The notes under the pieces are model-generated. The model was not told the DNA's origin. It did no database searches and saw nothing but the letters and a program-made list of their open reading frames with translations. Shown in pieces: positions 27,120-35,479 of a DNA stretch of 64,000 nt (position 1 is the stretch's first letter; each line of letters opens with the position of its first letter). The DNA comes from Fictibacillus sp. BK138 (GTDB lineage: Bacteria; Bacillota; Bacilli; Bacillales; Fictibacillaceae): assembly GCF_004216955.1 (NCBI RefSeq), contig NZ_SGXL01000002.1, positions 1-64,000 on the forward strand, given 5' to 3'. The translations under genes and the position numbers were made by a program.

Positions 27120-27875
27120 TTAGAAATTGCTATAAGACTGGCCACCGTCGACGTTCAGCGTGCTCCCTACGACCCAGGAAGCTCTCTTAGACGCTAAAAA
27201 TACTGCTACATTTGCAACTTCTTCTACTGTACCGAAACGTCCGGCGGAAATATGTTCTTCAACGAATGCATTTATTTGATCTGGATCTTGTTCCAGCCTT
27301 TTCTTCCAATTTCCTGTTTCATGTAAAATAGAACCAGGAGCAACCCCGTTTACTCGGACACCTTTTGAAATCATCTCATCACCAAATGATTTCGTGAAGG
27401 AAATCATTGCCGCTTTGCTCGCATTATAAGTCGGCTTTCCACCTGATTCACGGCCGAAAATGGATGAAATGTTAATAATTGCTCCGCCATCAGCATTTCC
27501 ACTCATCACTTCCGCAGCTTGTTTGCTTAAGTCCACAGCTGATAAAAAGTTCAGATGCATCGCTTCTTCAAACTGTTCCATGCTTGTTTCCATAACCGTT
27601 GACCCATTGCTGCCGCCTGCGTTATTAACGAGGACATCAATCGTACCAAACTTCTCCAAGAAGTCTTTCATCACACGTTTACGATCATGTTCATCTGTTA
27701 CATCACCTTGAAAAATCTCGATCCCTTCTTTTTGAGCCGATTCCAGATCACTCAAAGTCCTACCTACAATTCCAACTTTTGCACCCTCATCTAAGAATGC
27801 ATAGGCAATCGCCTGACCGATTCCTTTCGACCCGCCTGTAACGAGAACCGATTTTCCTTTAAGTTCTAAATTCAT
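27120..27875 (-). CDS. SDR-family oxidoreductase
   Basis: A 251-aa classical short-chain dehydrogenase/reductase: cofactor loop TGGSKGIG (residues ~13-20), NNAGG near residue 82, catalytic S in INISSIFG and Y-x3-K in YNASK, C-terminal NVDGGQS. Resembles 3-oxoacyl-ACP reductase-like enzymes. B. subtilis has the enoyl reductase fabL at the equivalent place, but I do not recognise this sequence as FabL. ATG 27875 overlaps the mutY stop by 4 bases (ATGA), so translation is coupled. Confidence 0.85.
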   Translation of the reverse strand: MNLELKGKSVLVTGGSKGIGQAIAYAFLDEGAKVGIVGRTLSDLESAQKEGIEIFQGDVTDEHDRKRVMKDFLEKFGTIDVLVNNAGGSNGSTVMETSMEQFEEAMHLNFLSAVDLSKQAAEVMSGNADGGAIINISSIFGRESGGKPTYNASKAAMISFTKSFGDEMISKGVRVNGVAPGSILHETGNWKKRLEQDPDQINAFVEEHISAGRFGTVEEVANVAVFLASKRASWVVGSTLNVDGGQSYSNF

Positions 27876-28987
27876 ACAATGATTGCCTCCTTTATTAGCC
27901 GAATAATTTTTTGATGAGAAACAGGAAACGGATACTGGTCCAGCTCCTCTACTGTTACCCATTTCCAATCCGGTGGCAGCTCTTCAGTACTTTCAAGTAT
28001 TTTTCCTTGCCATATATTGATTTCCCATTTTAAATGTGAAAAAACATGCTCAATATAACCAGCCTTTTCCTCAAGGACAGCTTCAACGCAAATATTTTCG
28101 TCCAAATATCCTTTTATTGCATCCATTTCTGCATTTTTGTTTTCACCAACATATTCCGTATTCGGAAACTCCCACATGTTTGCGAGCAGACCTTCCGAAG
28201 GTCTTTTGTGAATTAGGAAGCGTCCATCTTCCCCAACTATTATTCCTGAAGCCATCTTTGCTTTTCTCACTTTTGTTTTACCAAGTTTAACAGGAAGCTC
28301 ATGCTGCTTTCCTTTCTCGAAACCTTTACAGAGTTCCCGCATCGGGCAAAGCAGACAAGCAGGTGATTTTGGTGTACAGATCAACGCTCCAAGCTCCATC
28401 ATTGCTTGGTTAAAAGATGACGGATCCTCATGAGATATAAGCTCACGAACTGCTTTTTCAAACAAGATCCGGGTTTTTGGCTTGCTGATATCTTCTTCTA
28501 TTAAAAGGATTCTCGATAAAACACGCATCACGTTGCCATCAACAGCAGGCTCAGGAATTCCATACGCAATACTTAAAATAGCTCCAGCCGTATACGGTCC
28601 AACACCTTTTAAACCCGCAATTTCCTTTGGTGTATCAGGCACTTTTCCGCCATAAGATTCGCATACTTCTTTTACAGCGGTTTGTAAGTTTCGAACTCGG
28701 GAATAATAACCTAGACCCTCCCAAGCTTTAAGTACTTTCTCTTCATCAGCAGAAGCAAGATCTTGAAGAGTAGGAAAAAGGCTGGTGAACCGTTCGAAAT
28801 AAGGAATAACAGTATCTACTCTTGTTTGCTGAAGCATGATTTCGGATACCCAGACACGGTAGGGATCTTGGTTTTCTCGCCATGGCAGAGTGCGTTTATT
28901 TTCACTATACCAAGTAAGCAATTGTTCTTGAAATTGTTTCACATATGACGCATCGAGGGAAAATAAACTATTACTTGTTGTGTTCAA
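27872..28987 (-). CDS. mutY: A/G-specific adenine DNA glycosylase MutY
   Basis: A 371-aa repair enzyme that removes adenine opposite 8-oxoguanine. It has the catalytic E in MLQQTRV, the helix-hairpin-helix LKGVGPYTAGAI with D in AVDGNVMRV, the 4Fe-4S cluster cysteines C-x6-C-x2-C-x5-C (CTPKSPACLLCPMRELC), and a C-terminal MutT-like domain (~235-365) that reads the 8-oxoG. It is complete. It follows the small ORF at 28989 by one base. Its downstream SDR gene is coupled. It protects against oxidative mutagenesis. Confidence 0.95.
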   Translation of the reverse strand: MNTTSNSLFSLDASYVKQFQEQLLTWYSENKRTLPWRENQDPYRVWVSEIMLQQTRVDTVIPYFERFTSLFPTLQDLASADEEKVLKAWEGLGYYSRVRNLQTAVKEVCESYGGKVPDTPKEIAGLKGVGPYTAGAILSIAYGIPEPAVDGNVMRVLSRILLIEEDISKPKTRILFEKAVRELISHEDPSSFNQAMMELGALICTPKSPACLLCPMRELCKGFEKGKQHELPVKLGKTKVRKAKMASGIIVGEDGRFLIHKRPSEGLLANMWEFPNTEYVGENKNAEMDAIKGYLDENICVEAVLEEKAGYIEHVFSHLKWEINIWQGKILESTEELPPDWKWVTVEELDQYPFPVSHQKIIRLIKEAIIV

Positions 28988-28988
28988 T

Positions 28989-29303
28989 TTAGAGATCTTC
29001 CTTTACGTTCATTTTTTCAAACGCCCAGCAGTGAATTTTTTCTGCTCCCCCTGACACGAGCGGGAAAAGTTTTGAAAAAACAGGGTGCTCTCTAGACGTA
29101 CGTTTTTCTTTTATTGTTTCATATGCTTCTTTATCGTTTACCTTAAAATATTCAACATAAAGCGACGGCTGATCCGCAGCCCTGTACCATTGAATGTCGG
29201 CTGCGCCTAGTTTTTTAAGTTCATCAATCACAGATGCCATTTCGTACTCATATGATTGAAGTGTCTCTGGATTTACTTTATACTCCATAAAAACTGTTAA
29301 CAT
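28989..29303 (-). CDS. Small protein, probable dimeric alpha-beta barrel
   Basis: A 104-aa protein I do not recognise by name. The pattern (MLTVFMEYKVNPE, helix with a Y-E-x-E run, IQWYRAADQPSLYVEYFKV, second helix, HCWAFEKM) suggests the ferredoxin-like dimeric barrel of monooxygenase- or NIPSNAP-like proteins. GGAGTG precedes ATG 29303. It ends one base before the mutY start and is the first gene of the mutY-SDR operon, divergent from yfhP. Confidence 0.75.
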   Translation of the reverse strand: MLTVFMEYKVNPETLQSYEYEMASVIDELKKLGAADIQWYRAADQPSLYVEYFKVNDKEAYETIKEKRTSREHPVFSKLFPLVSGGAEKIHCWAFEKMNVKEDL

Positions 29304-29341
29304 TATCTTTCACTCCATTCCCTACATAGGAGGTGGTCGCC

Positions 29342-30343
29342 TTGGATACAGGCACACATATTGTGATGGGGTTGGGATTAGGCGGTTTAGCCATGCTGGA
29401 CCCTGCAATCGCAAATGATCCAGCGACATCCCAAGCCATCCTCGCCGGGACTTTAATCGGTTCCCAGGCTCCTGATTTTGATACTATTCTAAAGCTAAAA
29501 AACAACGCAGTCTATATTCGTAACCACAGGGGTCTAACCCATTCCCTGCCCGCATTGGTGATCTGGCCGCTTCTATTATTCGGCATTATATCATTATTTG
29601 TTCCGCAGGCTGACAGCGGGAAACTGCTCTTATGGACCGCTATAGCTGTTTTCCTGCATGTTTTTGTAGATATATTCAACGCTTATGGCACACAAGCTCT
29701 GTATCCTTTATCAAAGAAATGGATTGCCTTAGGTGTTATCAGCATCTTTGATCCATTTATCTTTTTCCTTCATATCGCCGGTCTTCTCCTTTGGTATGTG
29801 GGAGTAAATCCAGGATACACATTCTTAGGCGTGTATGTCATTCTTGTCTTTTATTACATTTGGCGCATTCTTGCACGTCAAAAGGTTAACAAGATTGTCT
29901 TAAAAAAACTACCTGAAGCTGAAGAAATTTATGCAAGTCCGACCATGCGCTGGGGACAATATCATTTAGCCATTAAGTCAAAGCATGAATTTTTCGTTGC
30001 TGGGTTAAAAAATGGGAAAGTAACGATCTGGGATACATTTGACAGGCTACCCATTCCGCAGACCAAAATCGTGGATGCGGCGAAATTGGATAAAAACATT
30101 TCCGCCTTTCTTTCCTTCTCACCTGTTCACAGATGGGAAGTTGAAAAGAACGATCATGGTCATATGGTTCAATTTATTGATCTCAGATACCGAAGTAAAG
30201 GTCACTATCCTTTTGTCGCCATGGTCCAACTCGATGAGAACCTGAACATTATCACATCTTACACAGGATGGGTATATTCTGAAGACAGGCTAAAAAAGAA
30301 AATGGATTTCTCACCGATGGATCTTTTAAACAACAATGAATAA
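29342..30343 (+). CDS. yfhP: YfhP-type membrane-bound metal-dependent hydrolase
   Basis: A 333-aa integral membrane protein of the DUF457/YdjM group. An N-terminal D-T-G-T-H segment, SQAPDFD and NHRGLTHS provide His and Asp metal ligands; four to five hydrophobic segments fill residues 15-180, and a ~130-residue soluble C-terminal domain follows. The start is TTG 29342, which is 6 bases after AGGAGGTGG; a GTG at 29333 lies inside that site. Position beside mutY equals B. subtilis yfhP. The substrate is unknown. Confidence 0.85.
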   Translation: MDTGTHIVMGLGLGGLAMLDPAIANDPATSQAILAGTLIGSQAPDFDTILKLKNNAVYIRNHRGLTHSLPALVIWPLLLFGIISLFVPQADSGKLLLWTAIAVFLHVFVDIFNAYGTQALYPLSKKWIALGVISIFDPFIFFLHIAGLLLWYVGVNPGYTFLGVYVILVFYYIWRILARQKVNKIVLKKLPEAEEIYASPTMRWGQYHLAIKSKHEFFVAGLKNGKVTIWDTFDRLPIPQTKIVDAAKLDKNISAFLSFSPVHRWEVEKNDHGHMVQFIDLRYRSKGHYPFVAMVQLDENLNIITSYTGWVYSEDRLKKKMDFSPMDLLNNNE

Positions 30344-30345
30344 GT

Positions 30346-30382
30346 AAAGAGACGGGCTTAGTTAATCGGCCCGTCTTTTTTA
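30346..30382 (+). terminator. Terminator of yfhP
   Basis: GACGGGC/GCCCGTC stem with T run. The left arm overlaps the last bases of the convergent yfhJ region. Confidence 0.85.
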
Positions 30383-30624
30383 ATGAATCGCTGAAATTTT
30401 GGATTGCTTGAGAAGTATTCGTGCAGCTTGTGGCCGTATGAATTAATGAGCTGTGTCACCATCTTCTCGGTTACATCTTGACCCTCATATTCCCTTCCAG
30501 CTCTTGCACGGGTTGATTCAAAATCTTCCCATAATCCTTCCACCCATTCCCTGGATTCTTGATAACTCAGGCCAGGGTTCACTTTTTGAAGCATTTTCGC
30601 TAATCTTTCAAAACGCTCTTCCAT
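30358..30624 (-). CDS. yfhJ: YfhJ-type WVELL-family small protein
   Basis: An 88-aa helical protein. WVEGLWEDFESTRARAG corresponds to the motif after which the WVELL family is named. AAGGAGGG precedes ATG 30624. It is divergent from sspK, as in B. subtilis. The function is unknown. Confidence 0.85.
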   Translation of the reverse strand: MEERFERLAKMLQKVNPGLSYQESREWVEGLWEDFESTRARAGREYEGQDVTEKMVTQLINSYGHKLHEYFSSNPKFQRFIKKDGPIN

Positions 30625-30663
30625 TATTCTCCCTCCTTATCCAAATTTTAAAGAAAGCCCCGT

Positions 30664-30694
30664 CACATAAAGGTTTCTATTACGTTTCATACTA
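30664..30694 (+). promoter_or_regulatory. Candidate sigma-G promoter of sspK
   Basis: ACATA (30665-30669), 18 bp, then CATACTA (30688-30694), matching gnATR-N18-cATnnTA at all but the first base, 33 bp before sspK. Confidence 0.5.
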
Positions 30695-30726
30695 GTTGAG
30701 AACCGATTTAAAGGAGGTAATACCAC

Positions 30727-30882
30727 ATGCGAAATAAATCGAAAAACTTCCCTAATCGGATCTCCTTCTCAGGTGAGCCGAGAGCAAAAGAAGAATTCTC
30801 TTCTAAACGGCCAGATGGATCAACTCGCGACCATCCACAGGAGCGAATGTTTTTATCCAATCAACACCGAGATGATCAGTAA
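30727..30882 (+). CDS. sspK: Small acid-soluble spore protein K
   Basis: A 51-aa minor SASP with the family pattern [11 protein letters not shown]...[18 protein letters not shown]...HPQERM. AAGGAGG lies before ATG 30727. It is below the length cut-off of common ORF callers. Made in the forespore, supported by the promoter; position next to yfhJ matches B. subtilis. Confidence 0.93.
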   Translation: MRNKSKNFPNRISFSGEPRAKEEFSSKRPDGSTRDHPQERMFLSNQHRDDQ

Positions 30883-30921
30883 CTCTTGCGGTTATGAATT
30901 TCATTCTGGGGGGTGAATCAG

Positions 30922-31089
30922 TTGAACAAGAAAGATTACTTCTCATCAACACGATTTAACGGAAAATATTCTGACCCCTTTCACTCGCCGCGTGCCAATT
31001 CGAAGCATGCGTACAATCAAGTGAATGGGGAGACCCAGCAAGCATTAAATAACTATGTGCTTGAAATTCAAACACGTAAGCGTTCATAG
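30922..31089 (+). CDS. Small YpzG-like protein
   Basis: A 55-aa basic protein containing DPFHSPRANSKHAYNQVNGE and ending QTRKRS. The PRAN.KHA..QVNGET pattern resembles the YpzG family of short Bacillus proteins (from memory). TTG 30922 follows GGGGGGTG by 7 bases. It is 39 bp after sspK and ends at a strong terminator, so it may be read with sspK in the forespore. Function unknown. Confidence 0.7.
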   Translation: MNKKDYFSSTRFNGKYSDPFHSPRANSKHAYNQVNGETQQALNNYVLEIQTRKRS

Positions 31090-31092
31090 TGA

Positions 31093-31130
31093 AGAATAAA
31101 GAAGCGGTCCTGTTATCGCTTCTTTATTTA
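31093..31130 (+). terminator. Terminator after sspK and the YpzG-like gene
   Basis: AATAAAGAAGCG/CGCTTCTTTATT stem, 10-nt loop. Confidence 0.85.
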
Positions 31131-31175
31131 TGTTTTTTTAAGCGAACTGATTTGGTGGCCATAAATATACATACA

Positions 31176-31216
31176 CTCACATCCTGAAGCGAGCATCCTG
31201 TAACAGAAATCAAGAT
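31176..31216 (+). repeat. Fragment (3' end) of the interspersed palindromic repeat
   Basis: CCTGAAGCGAGCATCCTGTAACAGAAATCAAGA, the last ~40 bp of the family, lies directly before a full copy, so a partial and a full element are side by side. Confidence 0.7.
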
Positions 31217-31228
31217 TCTTCTTTTGCA

Positions 31229-31359
31229 AGTTGATTGGAGCGTAAGGATGCGAGACTCCTGCGGGACAAGCGGTCAGGTGAGACCCTTAACGGCGCAAAG
31301 CGGCAAGGGGCTCACCGCCTGCCCCGCGGAAAGCGAGCATCCTGGAGCGGAAATCAACT
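31229..31359 (+). repeat. Interspersed palindromic repeat, copy F
   Basis: Full 131-bp copy with ends AGTTGATT/AATCAACT and the central GGTGAGACCCTT...AAGGGGCTCACC stem, where both arms changed together (ACCCTT with AAGGGG), keeping the pairing. Confidence 0.9.
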
Positions 31360-31372
31360 ACTTTCAAAATGT

Positions 31373-31681
31373 TTATGCTTCAAGCACCGAAATCGGCAAG
31401 GCTTCTAACGTACTCTGTTTATTTTTATAACCCCAGGCAAAAATACCATTTAAGTAAAGAACCGAAAAAGTGGAGCCCGGATCTCCTTGTATGCCGTATT
31501 CTTTTCCGCTTTCAATGGTTGCAGGATCCATCAGATAGCATTTCGCCATCGCAATTTTACGTTCATGAACAGCGTACTCACTCACCATGCCCATTTGTTC
31601 TGCTTTTTGTGCTTTTGCTCTTAAAGAAGCAATCTCTGCTCTTATTTCAGACTCAGTCATCTCGCTAAATCTTTTTTCCAT
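31373..31681 (-). CDS. yfhH: YfhH-family protein (DUF1811)
   Basis: A 102-aa protein: N-terminal ~45 residues helical (MTESEIRAEIASLRAKAQKAEQ), C-terminal half a small beta domain (STFSVLYLNGIFAWGYKN) that looks SH3-like. GAGAGGAAAG precedes ATG 31681. Located next to recX as in B. subtilis yfhH. The function is unknown. Confidence 0.85.
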   Translation of the reverse strand: MEKRFSEMTESEIRAEIASLRAKAQKAEQMGMVSEYAVHERKIAMAKCYLMDPATIESGKEYGIQGDPGSTFSVLYLNGIFAWGYKNKQSTLEALPISVLEA

Positions 31682-31750
31682 TTGAATCTTTCCTCTCTTT
31701 TCTGTACGCTGAAACGTGGATTCAAACCTACTTTATATAGGAGTGATATT

Positions 31751-32422
31751 ATGAATAAAACTGTCATTATTACAGGCGGTGGTTCAGGTCTTGGCTTGGC
31801 TCTGGCAAAACAATACAGCAAAGAATTTCATGTATGCCTGATCGGGCGTACAGAATCGAAACTTCAGCAAGCCATAGAAACCCTATCACAAAATGATAAT
31901 CGCGTTTCTTATCAAGTTTGCGATGTTGCCGATTATGAGCAAGTACAAACCACTTTACATGCAATATTTGAAAAAGAACCTGTACACCTTGTAATCAACA
32001 ATGCAGGAACTGGTGTTTTTGAACCTTTAAACGCCTTAACAAAAGACGATATTGAGCTCATGGTTCATACAAATGTGTATGGAACGATTTATCCTTCACA
32101 AGCCGTTTATTCTCTCTTTCAAAAACAAGGCTACGGCAAAGTAATGAACATTATCTCCACTGCTGGCCTAAGAGGAAAAGTGAATGAGTCTGTATACTGT
32201 GCGACTAAATTTGCAGTGCGCGGTTTTACAGAAAGCATTGTTAAGGAATGGGAAGGAACCGGGATATTTCCTACAGCGGTCTATATGGGCGGGATGGATA
32301 CCCCTTTTTGGGACGATACCGATCACATTAAAGACCGCTCTCGTTTAAAATCCCCGGAAACGGTTGCAAAAATGATTTTCGATCAGGACGATAATCGTTC
32401 AGAAATTTTTATAGATCGTTAA
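31751..32422 (+). CDS. SDR-family oxidoreductase
   Basis: A 223-aa short-chain dehydrogenase: TGGGSGLG (residues ~8-15), NNAGTG near residue 81, IISTAG with the catalytic serine and Y-x3-K in YCATK, then PTAVYMGGMDTPF. AGGAG precedes ATG 31751; the reading frame upstream to 31682 is not translated. It is inserted between yfhH and recX relative to B. subtilis. Its last 14 bases overlap the convergent recX end. The substrate is unknown. Confidence 0.82.
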   Translation: MNKTVIITGGGSGLGLALAKQYSKEFHVCLIGRTESKLQQAIETLSQNDNRVSYQVCDVADYEQVQTTLHAIFEKEPVHLVINNAGTGVFEPLNALTKDDIELMVHTNVYGTIYPSQAVYSLFQKQGYGKVMNIISTAGLRGKVNESVYCATKFAVRGFTESIVKEWEGTGIFPTAVYMGGMDTPFWDDTDHIKDRSRLKSPETVAKMIFDQDDNRSEIFIDR

Positions 32423-33224
32423 GCTCGTCTCCATTTAGAACTTCTGATATAACAGATGAATCAAAGCCCTTGCTGTATAAAAAACGCTTCATGCGTGATT
32501 CGTACTCATAACCTGTGTATTTCTTATATTTTTGATGTGCTTTTTTCGCATGAACCAGCAGGGCTTCTTTTTCTTCTTCAGGAGACTGGCTGATCTTTGC
32601 CTCTTGGAAAGCCATCTCGATCACTTCCCAATTGAATCCTTTTTGCTGAAGCTGCTGAGCAATTTTTTGTTTTTGTTCTTTCTCAGAACGTTTTGCAGTG
32701 CTTCTAAATTGTTTTTGAATAAACTTAACCGACGCCTCAAGCTGCTCCTCATATGTGAACTGGTCCAGCGCCTCTTGGGTATCACTCTCCCCGACGCCCT
32801 TTTTCTTAAGCTCCTGGCGGATAGCGCCTGGTCCTTTAAAAGAAGTGTTCATCCGGGTTTTCACGAACGAATCGGCAAAAGTTTTATCATTAACAAAATC
32901 ATACTCTGATAATTTTTCAATCACTCTTTTGATCGTAGACTCAGTGACCTCTTTTTTCTCAAGATACGCTTCTATTTCATGTACTGTCCGCATTCGATAA
33001 GACAAAAAGTGAAGTGCTTTATTAAAAGCTTTTCGATACTCATCTTCTTCGATGATCTCTTGCCATTCATCCTCATCGATCTCCATACCTTTTTGAAGTT
33101 GAAACTTTATCAAAACGTCAGCATCCACACTAAAAGCGAACTCTTCTTTTTTTCCTTTTTGAATAAACACATTAAATCGTTCATCATTTTTTTGCTGAGC
33201 AGAAATCCTTGTTATTACAGCCAT
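32409..33224 (-). CDS. recX: Recombination regulator RecX
   Basis: A 271-aa regulator of RecA filaments. It has the long Gram-positive N-terminal region, then repeats of three-helix units with family motifs (FLSYRMRTVHEIEAYLEKK, YDFVNDKTFADSFVKTR, KGPGAIRQELKKKGV and KYKKYTGYEYESRMKRFLYSKGF). AAGAAGGTGGG precedes ATG 33224. It is divergent from yfhF, matching B. subtilis yfhG-yfhF. Confidence 0.92.
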   Translation of the reverse strand: MAVITRISAQQKNDERFNVFIQKGKKEEFAFSVDADVLIKFQLQKGMEIDEDEWQEIIEEDEYRKAFNKALHFLSYRMRTVHEIEAYLEKKEVTESTIKRVIEKLSEYDFVNDKTFADSFVKTRMNTSFKGPGAIRQELKKKGVGESDTQEALDQFTYEEQLEASVKFIQKQFRSTAKRSEKEQKQKIAQQLQQKGFNWEVIEMAFQEAKISQSPEEEKEALLVHAKKAHQKYKKYTGYEYESRMKRFLYSKGFDSSVISEVLNGDELNDL

Positions 33225-33363
33225 CTACCCACCTTCTTTCAGCTTATATTTTAACATAAGTCTTCTTGCAGTTTGAAAAAATACCCCTTTTATAGTTCGT
33301 AAACAAGGGAATTGAATAGGGAGAGGTAAATAGTAATAAAGATAATGGTGAGAGGAGTCTTTT

Positions 33364-34269
33364 ATGAAAAACATTTTAATATCCGGCGGCACCGGATTTG
33401 TCGGAAAACACATTACGGATTTACTGACTAAAGATCACTACAAAATATTTATCCTGACACGAAATACAAATAACAAACCTAGTCAAGAAAACGTTTCTTA
33501 TGTAGAATGGCTAACTCCTCAAAGTACGCCTGAAAAAAATCTCCCTAGAATCGATGCGATTATTAACCTTGCTGGTGAATCTATCAATGGGAGATGGACT
33601 GACAATAAAAAGCAAAAAATTTTAAACAGCCGTTTAAAAGCAACGGAATCTCTGTTAGATCTTGCCAAAAAGATGCCTGAGCCTCCTTCTGTCTGGATCA
33701 ACGCATCTGCTATCGGTTATTACGGCACTTCAAAAAAAGAAGTTTTCACAGAGCAGACAACAAGACATGGCACCGACTTTTTAGCTGAAGTCGTTAAAGC
33801 ATGGGAAACAAAAGCAAGCGAAGCAAAGAATCTAGGATGCCGAACGGTATTTACCCGTTTTGGACTTATTTTAGGCCGTGACGGAGGTGTCCTTCCTCAG
33901 TTAACTCTGCCGTACCGTTTTTTTGCAGGAGGAACTGTAGGGTCTGGTGAACAGTGGGTTTCATGGGTGCACGTTGAAGATGTTGCCCGCCTAATAAAAG
34001 AGGTACTTCAAAACGGCAAATACGAAGGTCCCGTAAATGCTACTGCTCCTGGACCAGTTACGATGAAAGAGTTTGGCCAGGTCACTGGTGATGTGATGCA
34101 TCGGCCACACTGGCTCCCAGCCCCCTCGTTTGCGTTTAAGCTTTTGTTTGGAGAAATGAGCATGCTGATTCTTAAAGGGCAGCAAGTACTTCCAGAAAAA
34201 GCGATGAACTTAGATTTTTCATTTAAATTTCCTCATCTGAAGGGGGCTTTACATGATTTGTTACAATGA
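33364..34269 (+). CDS. yfhF: YfhF-type NAD-dependent epimerase (TIGR01777 family)
   Basis: A 301-aa extended SDR: cofactor motif GGTGFVGKH (residues 8-16), NLAGESINGRW, Y-x3-K in YYGTSKK, GSGEQWVSWVHVEDVAR, and the C-terminal DUF1731-type segment LFGEMSMLILKGQQVLPEK. GAGAGGAG precedes ATG 33364. The substrate is unknown for this family. Confidence 0.9.
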   Translation: MKNILISGGTGFVGKHITDLLTKDHYKIFILTRNTNNKPSQENVSYVEWLTPQSTPEKNLPRIDAIINLAGESINGRWTDNKKQKILNSRLKATESLLDLAKKMPEPPSVWINASAIGYYGTSKKEVFTEQTTRHGTDFLAEVVKAWETKASEAKNLGCRTVFTRFGLILGRDGGVLPQLTLPYRFFAGGTVGSGEQWVSWVHVEDVARLIKEVLQNGKYEGPVNATAPGPVTMKEFGQVTGDVMHRPHWLPAPSFAFKLLFGEMSMLILKGQQVLPEKAMNLDFSFKFPHLKGALHDLLQ

Positions 34270-34299
34270 TAATAAAAATAATCTATCAGGTGACACATT

Positions 34300-35430
34300 A
34301 TGAAAAAATTGATTAAAAATGCAAAAGTATACCCTATTACGAGCGCTGAGCTGGAGCAAGGAGATGTCCTCATTGAAAACGGCAAGATCATTGCTGTTGA
34401 AGCATCGATTGAACCATCTTCTGATATGGAAATTATAGATGCAGAAAACCTTCATCTCCTTCCCGGATTTATTGATGTACATACACATCTAGGTCTTTAT
34501 GATGAAGGAACAGGATGGGCCGGAAATGATGCCAATGAAACACACGAAGTGCTTACTCCGCATATTCGTGCGATCGATGGGTGTCATCCTTTAGATATTG
34601 CATTTAAAGATGCTGTGCGTTTCGGGGTCACGACGGCCCACATCATGCCAGGAAGCGCGAATGTAATCGGGGGTACGACTTCAGTTATTAAGACACACGG
34701 TCAAGATATAAGAAAAATGATTATCAAAGAAACAGCTGGCCTTAAAATTGCATTAGGCGAGAATCCCAAGAGGATCCATAGCGGACGACACAATGACTCC
34801 ATTACCCGTATGGGAATTATGGGGATGCTCCGTGAAGCGTTTTACCAGGCACAGGGTTCGGCTTATCAAGATAATCTCCGAGTCGCTCCCATTGCTGCAG
34901 CATTAAACCGCGAGATACCTGTACGCATTCATGCCCACCGTGCTGATGATATATTGTCAGCTATCCGTTTCGCTGAAGAGTTTAACCTGGATTTCCGCAT
35001 TGAGCATTGTACAGAAGGACACTTAATCGCAGATTCACTGAAAGATTTAAATCTTAAGGTCAGCGTTGGACCAACTTTAACCCGAAAGTCTAAGATAGAA
35101 CTTAAAAATAAAACATGGGACACGTATCGTATACTATCTGAAAATAATGTCGAAGTTTCGATTACAACCGATCATCCTTATATTCCTATCCAATACTTGA
35201 ACGTTTGTGCAGCCATTGCCGTACGGGAAGGATTGAGCGAAAAAAAAGCGCTTGAAGGAATCACGATCGCACCAGCCAGAAACCTTGGAATAGCGAATCG
35301 TGTCGGAAGTATCGAACCTGGGAAAGATGCTGATTTATCCTTATGGACAGAGCATCCGTTCCACTTTTCGGCAACACCTGTTATGACCATGATTGAAGGC
35401 GAAATAATTTACAAAAAATCTACAAAATAA
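34300..35430 (+). CDS. Amidohydrolase-superfamily protein (imidazolonepropionase-like)
   Basis: A 376-aa metal-dependent hydrolase. A beta-sandwich precedes the TIM barrel; metal ligands are H-x-H in DVHTHLG (near residue 61), the histidines in IHAHRADD and RIEHCTEG, and the aspartate in TTDHP near residue 290; the C-terminal sandwich has GSIEPGKDADLSLW. There is a short gap from yfhF but I see no strong AGGAGG before ATG 34300 (CAGGTGAC is a weak one). The substrate is unknown; relatives include prolidases and isoaspartyl-type enzymes. Confidence 0.82.
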   Translation: MKKLIKNAKVYPITSAELEQGDVLIENGKIIAVEASIEPSSDMEIIDAENLHLLPGFIDVHTHLGLYDEGTGWAGNDANETHEVLTPHIRAIDGCHPLDIAFKDAVRFGVTTAHIMPGSANVIGGTTSVIKTHGQDIRKMIIKETAGLKIALGENPKRIHSGRHNDSITRMGIMGMLREAFYQAQGSAYQDNLRVAPIAAALNREIPVRIHAHRADDILSAIRFAEEFNLDFRIEHCTEGHLIADSLKDLNLKVSVGPTLTRKSKIELKNKTWDTYRILSENNVEVSITTDHPYIPIQYLNVCAAIAVREGLSEKKALEGITIAPARNLGIANRVGSIEPGKDADLSLWTEHPFHFSATPVMTMIEGEIIYKKSTK

Positions 35431-35479
35431 CTATTTTCTTTTTTAGAAAAATGTCTTATGATACAAGAAGAGCAACATG

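Noticed and set aside
27120-27875. fabL (enoyl-ACP reductase III) by position
   Set aside because: The sequence is a generic classical SDR and does not match FabL as I know it; only the location is similar.
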